Assembly (NCBI GenBank): GCA_947628025.1 | Contig: CANQYH010000056.1 | Span: 1 to 13,630, forward strand | Direction: 5' to 3' | DNA: 13,630 bases | Origin: an uncultured Lachnospiraceae bacterium | GTDB taxonomy: Bacteria; Bacillota; Clostridia; Lachnospirales; Lachnospiraceae | Shown here: positions 1 through 6,726 of the stretch, piece by piece | Numbering within the stretch: position 1 is the stretch's first letter | Layout of the letters: each line of letters opens with the position of its first letter | The notes under the pieces: generated by a model | The model's database searches: none | The model's input: the letters and a program-made list of their open reading frames with translations, nothing else | Told to the model about the DNA's origin: nothing | Made by a program: the position numbers and the translations under genes

Positions 1-699
1 GGCTACAACCCGGATAAGACGATCCTCAAAGACATCAGCCTCTACGCGAAGCCGGGGCAGAAGATCGCGTTTGTCGGCTCCACCGGTGCGGGCAAGACCA
101 CGATCACCAACCTGATCAACCGGTTCTATGATATCCAGTCCGGCACGATCACCATCGACGGCGTGGATATCCGGCACCTGAAAATGGATAACCTGCGGCA
201 GAATATCGCGATGGTGCTCCAGGATACCCATCTGTTCACCGGCACGGTCCGTGAGAATATCCGTTACGGCCGGCTGGATGCGACGGACGAGGAGGTCATC
301 CAGGCCGCGAAAACGGCTTCGGCCCATTCCTTTATCATGCGTCTGCCGAAAGGCTACGACACCGAGCTCACCGGCGACGGCGCGAACCTGAGCCAGGGCC
401 AGCGGCAGCTGCTCAATATCGCCCGCGCGGCGATCTCCAAAGCGCCGGTCCTGATCCTGGACGAGGCGACCAGCTCTGTCGATACCAGGACCGAGAAGCA
501 CATTGAACACGGTATGGACCGGCTGATGAAAGACCGCACGACCTTTGTGATCGCCCATCGTCTTTCCACGGTCCGCAACGCCGATGCGATCATGGTGCTG
601 GAGAAAGGCGAGATCATCGAGCGCGGCGATCACGACGATCTGCTGGCGCAGAAAGGCCGGTACTACGAACTGTATACGGGACTTACGGAACTGGATTAA
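1..699 (+). CDS. ABC exporter, C-terminal ATPase domain (5' end outside window)
   Basis: This is the nucleotide-binding domain of a fused membrane/ATPase ABC exporter of the MsbA/BmrA/MdlB type; the membrane half lies left of the window. The reading frame is open from base 1, giving 232 visible residues. All ATPase motifs are intact: Walker A GSTGAGKTT at visible residues 26-34, Q-loop Gln near 74, signature LSQGQ at 130-134, Walker B VLILDE at 150-155 followed by the D-loop, and the H-loop His near 186 in AHRLST. The active exporter would hydrolyse ATP at the inner face of the membrane to move a lipid, drug or peptide outward; the substrate cannot be told from this half. Such exporters are often encoded as adjacent heterodimer pairs, so a partner may lie just upstream. 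A strong terminator follows, so it is probably not cotranscribed with the sugar locus. The family call is firm. Confidence 0.95.
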   Translation, partial: GYNPDKTILKDISLYAKPGQKIAFVGSTGAGKTTITNLINRFYDIQSGTITIDGVDIRHLKMDNLRQNIAMVLQDTHLFTGTVRENIRYGRLDATDEEVIQAAKTASAHSFIMRLPKGYDTELTGDGANLSQGQRQLLNIARAAISKAPVLILDEATSSVDTRTEKHIEHGMDRLMKDRTTFVIAHRLSTVRNADAIMVLEKGEIIERGDHDDLLAQKGRYYELYTGLTELD

Positions 700-776
700 A
701 ACAGGACCTGCTTAACTGAAAAATGCCGCTTTTTGCGGATCGGCAGAAGAAAAGGCCGATCGCGGAAAGTCTGCGG

Positions 777-842
777 AAAAGGATGCCTGTCGGCTGCCTG
801 GATTTCCGGATCGGAGATCTGCGGCCGGCAGGCGTCCTTTTT
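777..842 (+). terminator. Intrinsic terminator of the ABC exporter
   Basis: The outer stem pairs bases 781-794 with 824-837 (GGATGCCTGTCGGC against GCCGGCAGGCGTCC, two G-U wobbles). A second hairpin sits inside it (801-808 with 812-819, 3-base loop). A T-run follows at 838-842, and the matching A-run at 777-780 makes the structure partly bidirectional. It lies about 80 bases after the stop of the exporter gene and just ahead of the next promoter. A smaller hairpin (738-744 with 755-761) precedes it. Confidence 0.85.
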
Positions 843-866
843 GTCTTGCTACGGGCGCAACTTTAT

Positions 867-895
867 TTGACTTTGCGCCGCAAATACGTTATAAT
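867..895 (+). promoter_or_regulatory. Sigma-A promoter of the LacI-family regulator gene
   Basis: The -35 box TTGACT (867-872) is separated by exactly 17 bases from a perfect -10 box TATAAT (890-895). The predicted start of transcription is near 902, about 200 bases before the start codon at 1106. This is one of the two strongest promoters in the window. Confidence 0.85.
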
Positions 896-900
896 CAGCG

Positions 901-1105
901 TATAGACAGAAAATAACGGACATGAAAAATGGGAAACGGTTCCGGCTATGGCATCGTACTGCGATGCCGCAGACGGAACCGAAACGATGCGGTATGATAC
1001 GATCCTGGGAGAGTCCGAAGTGATCCGCGGGCGGGGAAACTGTGGGAAAACGTCGCCTGCGGCTTTCGGCCGGAACCATGGAGAATAGTACGCAGGGGGG
1101 AAATT
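901..1105 (+). promoter_or_regulatory. Structured 5' leader of the LacI-family gene
   Basis: This non-coding stretch of about 200 bases lies between the predicted start of transcription and the regulator gene. It contains two strong hairpins. The first pairs 937-944 with 974-981 (8 bp, CGGTTCCG), with an inner stem 950-956 with 962-968 (7 bp, GGCATCG). The second pairs 1025-1033 with 1054-1062 (9 bp with one G-U). Neither is followed by a T-run, so they are not terminators. I recognise no known riboswitch class. The left arm of the first hairpin overlaps a LacI-type operator palindrome, so some of the symmetry may serve DNA binding rather than RNA folding. Confidence 0.5.
932..943. promoter_or_regulatory. 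Candidate LacI-type operator in the regulator's own leader
   Basis: GGAAACGGTTCC is an imperfect palindrome with the central CG step typical of LacI-family operators. It sits about 30 bases after the predicted start of transcription, a position suited to autorepression. On the other strand its core reads GAACCGTTTC, identical to the word at 4188-4197 upstream of the sugar operon. Binding by the adjacent regulator is inferred. Confidence 0.5.
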
Positions 1106-2230
1106 ATGGCAAAAAAAAGAGCGACATCCAACGACGTGGCGCGCCTGGCAGGTGTGTCCCAGTCTGCGGTATCTATGATCTTAAATAATTATGAGAATAT
1201 TCAGTTTTCACCGGAGACGGTCCAGCGCGTGAGGGACGCCTGCGTGGAACTGGATTACCGCATTCCGTCCGCGCGCAGGGGTCGCAAGGATGAGGCGCGG
1301 AATAAATTTCTGATGGCGATGTGCCCGTCTTACAGCAATCTTCATTATATTGGTCTTCTGGAGGCCATCGGGAAACAGGTGAAAGCGCGGGGATATACGC
1401 TAACGGTGTTTACCAGCGGGCGGGATCCCGCCCAGGAAAGCCGGTTTGTGGATCTGGCCCTATCTGCGGAGGCCGCCGGGGTGCTCCTTTTGTATAAACC
1501 CGTGAATACGGGCGTTTTAAAGAGGTTTAAGGGCCGGTTGCCCGTAGTGGCGATCTGCGACAAGGCAGAGGTGATGGACATGGACATCATCGAGCTGGAC
1601 AGTGAAAAGCTGGGCACGATCATCGCCGAGCATCTGCTGAAACTGGGCCACCGGAAGATCGCCTATGTTTCCACGGATCTTTCCGAGCATTTCGTTCCCA
1701 GGCGGCTGCGACTGCAGGGGATGCAGAAAGCGTTTTCCCAGGCCAATGTCAGTCCGTTTAATATCGTGACCTGTACGCTGGAGAGCGAGAATATTCATGC
1801 GGTTGGCATGTCTTCCTATGAGACGGGGTACTGTCTCGGAGGGATAGCGGTTGAAAAGTATCCGGATATCACGGCCCTGGTGGGGATGAACGATATGGTG
1901 GCGATCGGGATCATGGATGCGCTGACGGTGAAGAATTATAAGATTCCGCTGGATTATTCTGTCTGCGGGTGCGACAATACGCTGATCGCCCAGCTGCAGA
2001 CGGTTTCCATGACGACGGTGGAGCATTTTGTGGCTCACAGGGGACGGGAGGCCGTGGATCTTTTGATCCGCAAAGTAGAGGAGGGCGGCATCGACAGGGA
2101 GAAACGGCCGGCCAGCGCCGTGCGGGTGGAGTTTGTGCCCCAGCTGATCGCCCGCGGTTCCACGGGGCCGAACCGCAGAAAGAAAGCGAAAGAGTCTGCG
2201 CAGCCCGACGGCTCTGGCGGGATGAAGTGA
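1106..2230 (+). CDS. LacI-family transcriptional regulator
   Basis: A sugar-responsive DNA-binding repressor of 374 residues, somewhat longer than the usual 330-350. The N-terminal helix-turn-helix spans about residues 8-27 (SNDVARLAGVSQSAVSMIL). The hinge region (FSPETVQRVRDACVELDY, about 34-51) matches the LacI family. The rest is a periplasmic-binding-protein-like effector domain. A basic, low-complexity tail of about 20 residues extends the C terminus. The start is fixed by a G-rich ribosome binding site (GGGGGGAAATT) directly before the ATG and by the HTH beginning within ten residues. The gene has its own consensus promoter, with a LacI-type palindrome in the leader, which suggests autoregulation. 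The same 10-base core lies upstream of the plus-strand operon, so this protein is a good candidate for its local regulator. The effector sugar is unknown. Confidence 0.95.
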   Translation: MAKKRATSNDVARLAGVSQSAVSMILNNYENIQFSPETVQRVRDACVELDYRIPSARRGRKDEARNKFLMAMCPSYSNLHYIGLLEAIGKQVKARGYTLTVFTSGRDPAQESRFVDLALSAEAAGVLLLYKPVNTGVLKRFKGRLPVVAICDKAEVMDMDIIELDSEKLGTIIAEHLLKLGHRKIAYVSTDLSEHFVPRRLRLQGMQKAFSQANVSPFNIVTCTLESENIHAVGMSSYETGYCLGGIAVEKYPDITALVGMNDMVAIGIMDALTVKNYKIPLDYSVCGCDNTLIAQLQTVSMTTVEHFVAHRGREAVDLLIRKVEEGGIDREKRPASAVRVEFVPQLIARGSTGPNRRKKAKESAQPDGSGGMK

Positions 2231-2273
2231 ACGGAGCGTCCGCCGGGCCGCCAGGCGGCAGAAGACCATTTCA

Positions 2274-2324
2274 GAAAAGGAGGCAGCCGCCTGCTTCCGG
2301 TCAGACGGAAGCAAGCAGCGGCTG
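2274..2324 (-). terminator. Terminator of the HAD phosphatase gene
   Basis: A long hairpin overlaps the last codons and stop of the minus-strand gene: 2284-2290 pairs with 2318-2324 (CAGCCGC/GCGGCTG) and 2293-2299 with 2306-2312 (GCTTCCG/CGGAAGC). Read on the minus strand it is followed by a CCTCCTTTTCTG tract, a modest T-run. It lies between two convergent genes and may also hinder transcription arriving from the LacI gene, although the plus-strand side lacks a T-run. Confidence 0.55.
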
Positions 2325-3035
2325 GATGACTTTAGGGAAATCCTGGTAATGATCGATGGTCAGATAATTAAAATCGGAACGATAGACCGGCTCGTCATTT
2401 CCTCCGAGCCCATAATCGTCGCCGATATACACGACGCTTTCGTGCGGCAGTCCTCTTTCCTGACAGTAAAGGTCGAGCGCGTAATACTTATCGTAGGGTT
2501 TGGGCGCCATATCGAAAGAGGAGGATCCTCCGACAAAAACATGGTAGTCCGAAAACGCATCGGCGACCGCGCCGTATATTTTTCTCCTTTTTATGCGGTC
2601 GGGATCGAAAGCCAGTTTATCCGCTGCGTTTGCTGCTGTGCCGAGCAAAGGAAGCGTGAGACATCCGGAGGGATGGAACTCCATGCTGCCGCCGCTGTAA
2701 ACGGTATAACCGTATGCTTCGCGGATCAGGGACGCTTTCCGTTCGATCTGCTCCCTGTCATCTGCGGCAACGCGGATATCCCGCACCAGGCGGATCTCTT
2801 TTGTATCGCGGTCGTATTCGCCGTACTGCATCCCATAGTTGCCGATGATATCGACGGGATAATGTCCCATTTGATTAAAAATACGGCCAACTTGTCCGGC
2901 CCCCACGATCAGCAGCGAGTGCCGCTTGCCCAGACGGTCAAGCGCCTCTTTGTGGGCCGCGTCAAGCGGCTGCTTATGCTGCGTCAGCGTGCCGTCCAGA
3001 TCCATGGCGATCAGCTGTATATTCTTTCTGTTCAT
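2301..3035 (-). CDS. HAD-superfamily IIB phosphatase, phosphomannomutase-like
   Basis: A cytoplasmic phosphohydrolase or phosphotransferase of 244 residues. HAD motif I is MDLDGT at residues 11-16, with Asp12 the expected nucleophile and Asp14 the acid/base. Motif IV is YIGDDYGLGGND at 203-214. The GDD-x3-GGND spacing and the following acidic residue resemble eukaryotic-type phosphomannomutases (GDKT-x-GGND) more than the usual Cof-type sugar phosphatases. Lys179 or Lys183 is the likely motif III lysine. I chose the ATG at 3035 because it puts the nucleophile at residue 12 as is usual; a TTG extension to 3119 would add 28 basic residues unlike the family. The gene diverges from the DeoR gene and has its own promoter. 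It probably acts on a hexose or polyol phosphate of the locus; whether as phosphatase or mutase is unclear. Confidence 0.85.
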   Translation of the reverse strand: MNRKNIQLIAMDLDGTLTQHKQPLDAAHKEALDRLGKRHSLLIVGAGQVGRIFNQMGHYPVDIIGNYGMQYGEYDRDTKEIRLVRDIRVAADDREQIERKASLIREAYGYTVYSGGSMEFHPSGCLTLPLLGTAANAADKLAFDPDRIKRRKIYGAVADAFSDYHVFVGGSSSFDMAPKPYDKYYALDLYCQERGLPHESVVYIGDDYGLGGNDEPVYRSDFNYLTIDHYQDFPKVIQPLLASV

Positions 3036-3153
3036 GAACGTTTGCCTGTCCCTTTCTGTTTGGTCAGATGACCGCCGGGAGTTTGTCCTGGCCGTCCGGC
3101 GAGGTCTCTGTTTTCCCAACGCGGTATATTTGGTCGATAGTGAGATGAAGACA

Positions 3154-3181
3154 ATTATAAAGGGAACAGTAAAAAAATCAA
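3154..3181 (-). promoter_or_regulatory. Promoter of the HAD phosphatase gene
   Basis: On the minus strand a perfect TATAAT -10 box (3159 to 3154) is preceded by TTGATT (3181 to 3176) with a 16-base spacer that includes a T-run. The start of transcription would lie near 3147, about 110 bases before the ATG at 3035. An ACAGTAA word lies in the spacer. Confidence 0.65.
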
Positions 3182-3253
3182 TAGACAGTCAGAAACAGAC
3201 TATTAAATTGACAAGTTATCTGTATTTTCTGGCGAAACGGTCAAAAACAGTCA
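3166..3253. promoter_or_regulatory. Divergent control region with repeated ACAGT(A/C)A words
   Basis: The gap between the HAD and DeoR genes holds three direct copies of ACAGT(A/C)A at 3166-3172, 3185-3191 and 3247-3253. The middle one lies inside a loose dyad with AATAG and CTATT ends (3180-3204). A good -35-like TTGACA is present at 3208-3213, but I see no matching -10 box at the right spacing, so the promoter of the DeoR gene is not placed. An 8-base match to the LacI-type word (GAAACGGT) lies at 3234-3241. The repeats are candidate DeoR binding sites by position only. Confidence 0.35.
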
Positions 3254-3269
3254 TTTGTGAGGTGTGGAT

Positions 3270-4025
3270 ATGCTGAAAAATGAACGTGAGTGCGAGATCA
3301 TCGAAGCGCTGAAAGACAGAGGAGGCCGGATCGGCGTAAAAGAGCTGTGCTCCGAGCTTTATGCCAGCGAATCAAGTATCCGGCGCGGTCTGGCTGCATT
3401 GGAAAACAGAGGACTGATCAGGCGTACCCGCGGCGGCGCGGAGCTGCTCGCGGATTATTCCGGCGTCGTCGAGTTCCGCAAGCGTACCTGCCATAATGTG
3501 GAAGCGAAAAAAGCGATCGCCGAAAAAGCGGCGCGCCTGATCGAGGATGGGAACGTCCTTTTTCTGGATCAGTCTTCCACCTCGTTTTATCTTGCCCGGG
3601 CGATCATGGACCGGAATTCCCTGACGGTCGTCACTAACAACGTCGAGATCATCAGTCTCATGGCGGATACCAGGATCAGAACGATCGCGTCGGGGGGATA
3701 TCTGAGCGGAGAAAACCGCGTCTGCCTGCTGGGAGCGGATGCGCAGTATATTTTTGAGCACATGTTCGCCGATCTGGTGTTTTTTTCCGCAAAAGCCCTT
3801 TCGGACGAGGGGATCGTTTACGACTGTACGCGCGAAGAAGTGCTGGTCCGCGGGGCCATGATCCGCAACGCCCGGAAAAAAGCGTTTCTTTGCGACAGCG
3901 AAAAGTTCCATACGCGCGCGGTCTTTAAACAATGCGCGCTCGGCGATCTGGATTATCTGATCAGCGAAGACCGGGAGGCTTCGGAAGCGTACCGTGCATG
4001 TGCGAAATCGCTGACGATTTTGTGA
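3270..4025 (+). CDS. DeoR-family transcriptional regulator
   Basis: A sugar-phosphate-responsive repressor of 251 residues, the normal length for the family. The N-terminal winged helix-turn-helix covers about residues 5-58 and ends in the family signature RRTRGGA (51-57). The effector domain has a DQSSTS loop at 100-105, where DeoR proteins bind the phosphorylated sugar, the TNN motif at 122-124 and SGGYL at 141-145. The start is the ATG at 3270, with a GAGGTG ribosome binding site 5 bases ahead; an in-frame GTG at 3264 overlaps that site and is unlikely. It is divergent from the HAD phosphatase gene and immediately upstream of the sugar operon, so it may control either or both. A strong terminator at 4151-4204 ends its transcript, so it is not the first gene of the operon. 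Confidence 0.95.
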   Translation: MLKNERECEIIEALKDRGGRIGVKELCSELYASESSIRRGLAALENRGLIRRTRGGAELLADYSGVVEFRKRTCHNVEAKKAIAEKAARLIEDGNVLFLDQSSTSFYLARAIMDRNSLTVVTNNVEIISLMADTRIRTIASGGYLSGENRVCLLGADAQYIFEHMFADLVFFSAKALSDEGIVYDCTREEVLVRGAMIRNARKKAFLCDSEKFHTRAVFKQCALGDLDYLISEDREASEAYRACAKSLTIL

Positions 4026-4063
4026 GGCCGTCCGGACCGGAGAAGAAAAGTTTCAAAAAATAT

Positions 4064-4077
4064 TAATAATATTATTA
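4064..4077. promoter_or_regulatory. Perfect 14-bp AT palindrome after the DeoR gene
   Basis: TAATAATATTATTA is an exact palindrome and overlaps a second one (AATATT-AAT-AATATT, 4059-4073). Its TAATA/TATTA half-sites reappear about 90 bases downstream in the two palindromes at 4161-4173 and 4177-4187. It may be a protein-binding site or chance AT-rich symmetry. Confidence 0.35.
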
Positions 4078-4150
4078 GGGGCCGGAAAATGACGTGTTTT
4101 AGCGAGGTCCGGTAAAATAGCAAAAATTTAAGTGAAAACGAATGGAGAGG

Positions 4151-4204
4151 GAACGGATTGCTAATAGTATTAGTAATAATACTATTAGAACCGTTTCTTT
4201 TTTT
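4151..4204 (+). terminator. Long terminator hairpin after the DeoR gene, built from two palindromes
   Basis: An 11-bp perfect stem pairs 4161-4171 with 4178-4188 around a 6-base loop. It continues outward through TT/AA (4158-4159 with 4189-4190) and AACGG/CCGTT (4152-4156 with 4191-4195), broken by single-base bulges, and ends in TTTCTTTTTTT (4194-4204). The T-run makes a plus-strand terminator for the DeoR gene likely. Each arm is also palindromic as DNA: CTAATAGTATTAG at 4161-4173 and TAATACTATTA at 4177-4187, with centres 15 bp apart. Confidence 0.75.
4188..4197. promoter_or_regulatory. Candidate LacI-type operator upstream of the sugar operon
   Basis: GAACCGTTTC is the exact reverse complement of the core of the palindrome in the LacI gene leader (933-942). 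It lies about 42 bases before the -35 box of the operon promoter and overlaps the 3' arm of the terminator hairpin. Binding at this distance would need looping or would interfere with an activator; that is inference. Confidence 0.45.
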
Positions 4205-4238
4205 GTTACATACTAATTTTTTGCGTCTTTTGTGAATG

Positions 4239-4266
4239 TTGACAAAAAATAAGAATCATTTATAAT
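4239..4266 (+). promoter_or_regulatory. Main promoter of the sugar operon
   Basis: A perfect -35 box TTGACA (4239-4244) and a perfect -10 box TATAAT (4261-4266) are separated by 16 bases in very AT-rich DNA. Transcription should begin near 4273. The first transcribed bases carry a 9-base tandem repeat, AGACAAATC then AGACAAAAA (4275-4292), just before the ribosome binding site; this could be an operator overlapping the start. Confidence 0.85.
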
Positions 4267-4308
4267 TAAAATCAAGACAAATCAGACAAAAATTCAGGGA
4301 GAAAAAAC

Positions 4309-5745
4309 ATGAAACTAAAACCGGAATGTTTTGTTTTACAGGATTATCTCCACCAGACGTTCACCTGCAGCTGCGGAAAGATACACCATACAGATTTGGA
4401 GAGGATCCTGCTGGAGGCGGGAGCGGTCAGAAAAGTTCCGCAGCTGATCCGGGAACTGGGGTACCGCAAAGTATTCGTTGTTTCGGATCAGAACACCAGG
4501 CGGGCGGCGGGAGAGCAGATCGAGAAGATCCTGACGGAGGCGGGGATCCCTTTCGTATCCTATTGTTTTTCCCAGGATCCTTTGGTGCCGGACGAGTACG
4601 CGGCGGGAGAGCTGCTGATGCGCTTCGATCATGAATGCGATCTGGTTCTGGGCATCGGCACGGGGACGGTCAACGACCTGTGCAAGTTCATGAGCTATCA
4701 GCTTGGACGGAATTACTTCATCTTTGCGACAGCTCCCTCGATGGATGGGTTCGTTTCCAGAGGGGCGGCGCTGATCGACGGCAATATGAAGATCACCCAT
4801 GACGCGCACGTCCCTCAGGCGGTGATCGGAGATGTGGATATCCTCGTGCAGGCCCCGATGGAGATGATCGCGGCCGGCGTGGCGGACGTGATGGGGAAAT
4901 ATACCTGCCTCTGCGACTGGCGGCTGGCGCACACCGTGACAGGCGAATACTTCTGTCCGGAGGTAGAAAAGATGGTGCGGATCGCCCTGAAACGGATGAT
5001 GGATCAGGTAAAGTACATAAAAACCAGGGATCCGGCGACGGTCGAGGCGGTGATGGAAGCGCTGGTCTTGACCGGTATCGCCATGAGTTTCGTAGGGAAC
5101 TCGCGGCCTGCTTCCGGCTGCGAGCACCATATATCCCATTACTGGGAGATGATGTTTTTGTTTGAGGGGCGTCCGGCGGTTCTTCACGGAACCAAGGTAG
5201 GCATAGGGACGGTGATCGCGGCCCGGATGTACCGGCAGTTCCTGATCCAGAAAGTGGACTACCGGGAAGCGGAGAGAAAAGCGGACAGCTTCGATCCGGG
5301 CAGATGGGAGGCCGAGATGCGGAAGCTGTACGGGCCGGCAGCGGACGGCGTTATATCGCTGGAACACGCCGAACGGAAAAACGCTCCCGAAAATGTAAAG
5401 GTCCGTCTGGAAAAGATCCGGGAACATATGGACGAGATCCGGCGTATGATCGACCAGATGGTTCCGGCCGCAGAATCCATACGGGAGACGCTGGCTGAAT
5501 TGGGAGCGCCTGTCAGTTTCGCACAGTTTGGGATCGGCCGCGAGGCGGTGACGGACAGCATCAGGGTAGCCAAGGAGGTCAGGAACCGCTACACGCTTCT
5601 GCAGTTTTTATGGGATCTGGGACTGTTGGAGAAGATGGCGGAGGAGAATGGAGACGATATGGCCGGCGGCGGCGCGGAGGTGTCCGTGATCCGGATACAG
5701 CCGGACAAACGGCGGCACGTCTCAGAAGCGGCCGGCGGCATATAA
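4309..5745 (+). CDS. araM: AraM/EgsA-family NAD(P)- and metal-dependent dehydrogenase (glycerol-1-phosphate dehydrogenase-like)
   Basis: A 478-residue cytoplasmic dehydrogenase of the group that includes Bacillus AraM/EgsA, which reduces dihydroxyacetone phosphate to sn-glycerol 1-phosphate. The N terminus has the CSCGKIH element (20-26). The nucleotide-binding GIGTGTVND is at 115-123 and TAPSMDGFVS at 141-150. Likely metal ligands are Asp193 (in AGVADVMGKY), His273/His274 (in GCEHH) and His293 (in LHGTKVG). It is longer than an average AraM of about 400 residues, mainly through a charged C-terminal part after residue 320. The ATG is supported by AGGGAG seven bases upstream. It is the first gene of the operon. 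Membership of the family is secure; the true substrate is not, and in a sugar operon it may be another polyol phosphate or keto-sugar. Confidence 0.85.
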   Translation: MKLKPECFVLQDYLHQTFTCSCGKIHHTDLERILLEAGAVRKVPQLIRELGYRKVFVVSDQNTRRAAGEQIEKILTEAGIPFVSYCFSQDPLVPDEYAAGELLMRFDHECDLVLGIGTGTVNDLCKFMSYQLGRNYFIFATAPSMDGFVSRGAALIDGNMKITHDAHVPQAVIGDVDILVQAPMEMIAAGVADVMGKYTCLCDWRLAHTVTGEYFCPEVEKMVRIALKRMMDQVKYIKTRDPATVEAVMEALVLTGIAMSFVGNSRPASGCEHHISHYWEMMFLFEGRPAVLHGTKVGIGTVIAARMYRQFLIQKVDYREAERKADSFDPGRWEAEMRKLYGPAADGVISLEHAERKNAPENVKVRLEKIREHMDEIRRMIDQMVPAAESIRETLAELGAPVSFAQFGIGREAVTDSIRVAKEVRNRYTLLQFLWDLGLLEKMAEENGDDMAGGGAEVSVIRIQPDKRRHVSEAAGGI

Positions 5746-5767
5746 CCGGAAGAGCGGTGAGAGTTAT

Positions 5768-6715
5768 ATGGAAAAGAGAGGGGATATGCAGTTGAAAAAA
5801 GGGAAAAAGACAGCGAGGAAAGTCTGGAAAGCCAGATATTTGTATCTGATGCTTGTACCGCTTTTTATATGGCTCATCATATTTCATTACGGACCGATGT
5901 ACGGGATCCTGCTGGCGTTTAAGAAATACAGGGCCAATGCGGGAATCTGGGGAAGCCAGTGGGTCGGCCTTGCCAATTTCAGAAGGATTTTTATCACGCC
6001 GGATTCGCTGAAAGCCATCCGCAATACCGTGCTGATCAGTCTGGGCCGCATCGTGTTCGGGTTCCCGCCGCCGATCATTCTGGCGATTTTGATCAATGAG
6101 ATGCGCGGGAGAAAACTGAAAAAGGTGTATCAGACCATTTATACGTTTCCTCACTTCCTTTCGTGGGTCGTGGTCGGCGTGATCATGACGAATCTTTTGT
6201 CCACGAATGGAGCGGTCAATACGCTGATGGCCGGTCTGGGAATGGAGAAAGTTAGTTTTTTGACCGACAAGACCTTGTTTGTAGTGATGATGTTCATCAC
6301 GGGGATATGGAAAGGCGTCGGCTGGAGCGCCATCATTTATATGGCCGCGATCGCGGGGATCGACCCGGCGCTTTACGAAGCGGCCAGGATTGACGGAGCG
6401 TCCAGGCTGCAGCAGATCCGCTATATAACGCTGTCCGGTATCAGCGCTACCATTTCCATCGTTTTGATCCTTCAGATCGGGCAGGTCATGAACGCCGGAT
6501 TCGACCAGATATTCAATATGCGAAACGCTACGGTTGCCGGGGCAGTGCAGATCCTGGATACGTACGTTTACGATATCACGTTTGAGGCGACTCCCAACTA
6601 CGGTTTTTCCACGGCGGTAGGCCTGTTTAAATCGGTGATCAACTTTACGCTTTTGATGACGGCGAATGTGGTCGTAGGGCGGTTGACCGGCCAGAGGCTT
6701 TACAGCAGCGAATAG
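5768..6715 (+). CDS. Sugar ABC transporter permease, LplB type
   Basis: The first of two inner-membrane subunits of a binding-protein-dependent importer of the carbohydrate class. The 315-residue protein has a basic N terminus followed by about six hydrophobic segments; the first spans residues 25-50 (YLYLMLVPLFIWLIIFHYGP, a family hallmark). The EAA loop that contacts the ATPase is EAARIDGAS at 204-212. The start at 5768 has GGTGAG six bases ahead; the internal ATG at 5786 is possible but its purine run is too close. It follows the dehydrogenase by 22 bases and precedes the second permease by 11, so these genes are one transcription unit. Relatives import aldouronates, mannans or other oligosaccharides. 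No ATPase gene is present; such systems usually share an MsmX-type ATPase encoded elsewhere. Confidence 0.93.
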   Translation: MEKRGDMQLKKGKKTARKVWKARYLYLMLVPLFIWLIIFHYGPMYGILLAFKKYRANAGIWGSQWVGLANFRRIFITPDSLKAIRNTVLISLGRIVFGFPPPIILAILINEMRGRKLKKVYQTIYTFPHFLSWVVVGVIMTNLLSTNGAVNTLMAGLGMEKVSFLTDKTLFVVMMFITGIWKGVGWSAIIYMAAIAGIDPALYEAARIDGASRLQQIRYITLSGISATISIVLILQIGQVMNAGFDQIFNMRNATVAGAVQILDTYVYDITFEATPNYGFSTAVGLFKSVINFTLLMTANVVVGRLTGQRLYSSE

Positions 6716-6726
6716 GAGGGGACGAA

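Noticed and set aside
723..905. Open frame of 60 codons after the exporter gene
   Set aside because: It runs through the terminator hairpin and the promoter at 867-895 and has no ribosome binding site.
922..1023. Possible 33-codon leader peptide in the LacI gene leader, rich in Lys/Arg
   Set aside because: No ribosome binding site precedes its ATG and it spans the first hairpin; there is no sign of an attenuator codon run.
3036..3119. N-terminal extension of the HAD protein from a TTG codon
   Set aside because: It adds 28 basic residues before the conserved motif I, covers little beyond leader sequence, and the ATG at 3035 gives the normal family start.
4132..4146. Catabolite-responsive element (CcpA box) upstream of the operon
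   Set aside because: The sequence has two mismatches to the consensus at conserved end positions, and the site at 931-945 fares no better; not strong enough to call.
4336..5427. Long minus-strand open frame of 363 codons opposite the dehydrogenase
   Set aside because: The plus-strand protein has clear conserved motifs; the antisense product is His/Arg/Pro-rich with no recognisable domain, as expected for a shadow frame in GC-rich coding DNA.
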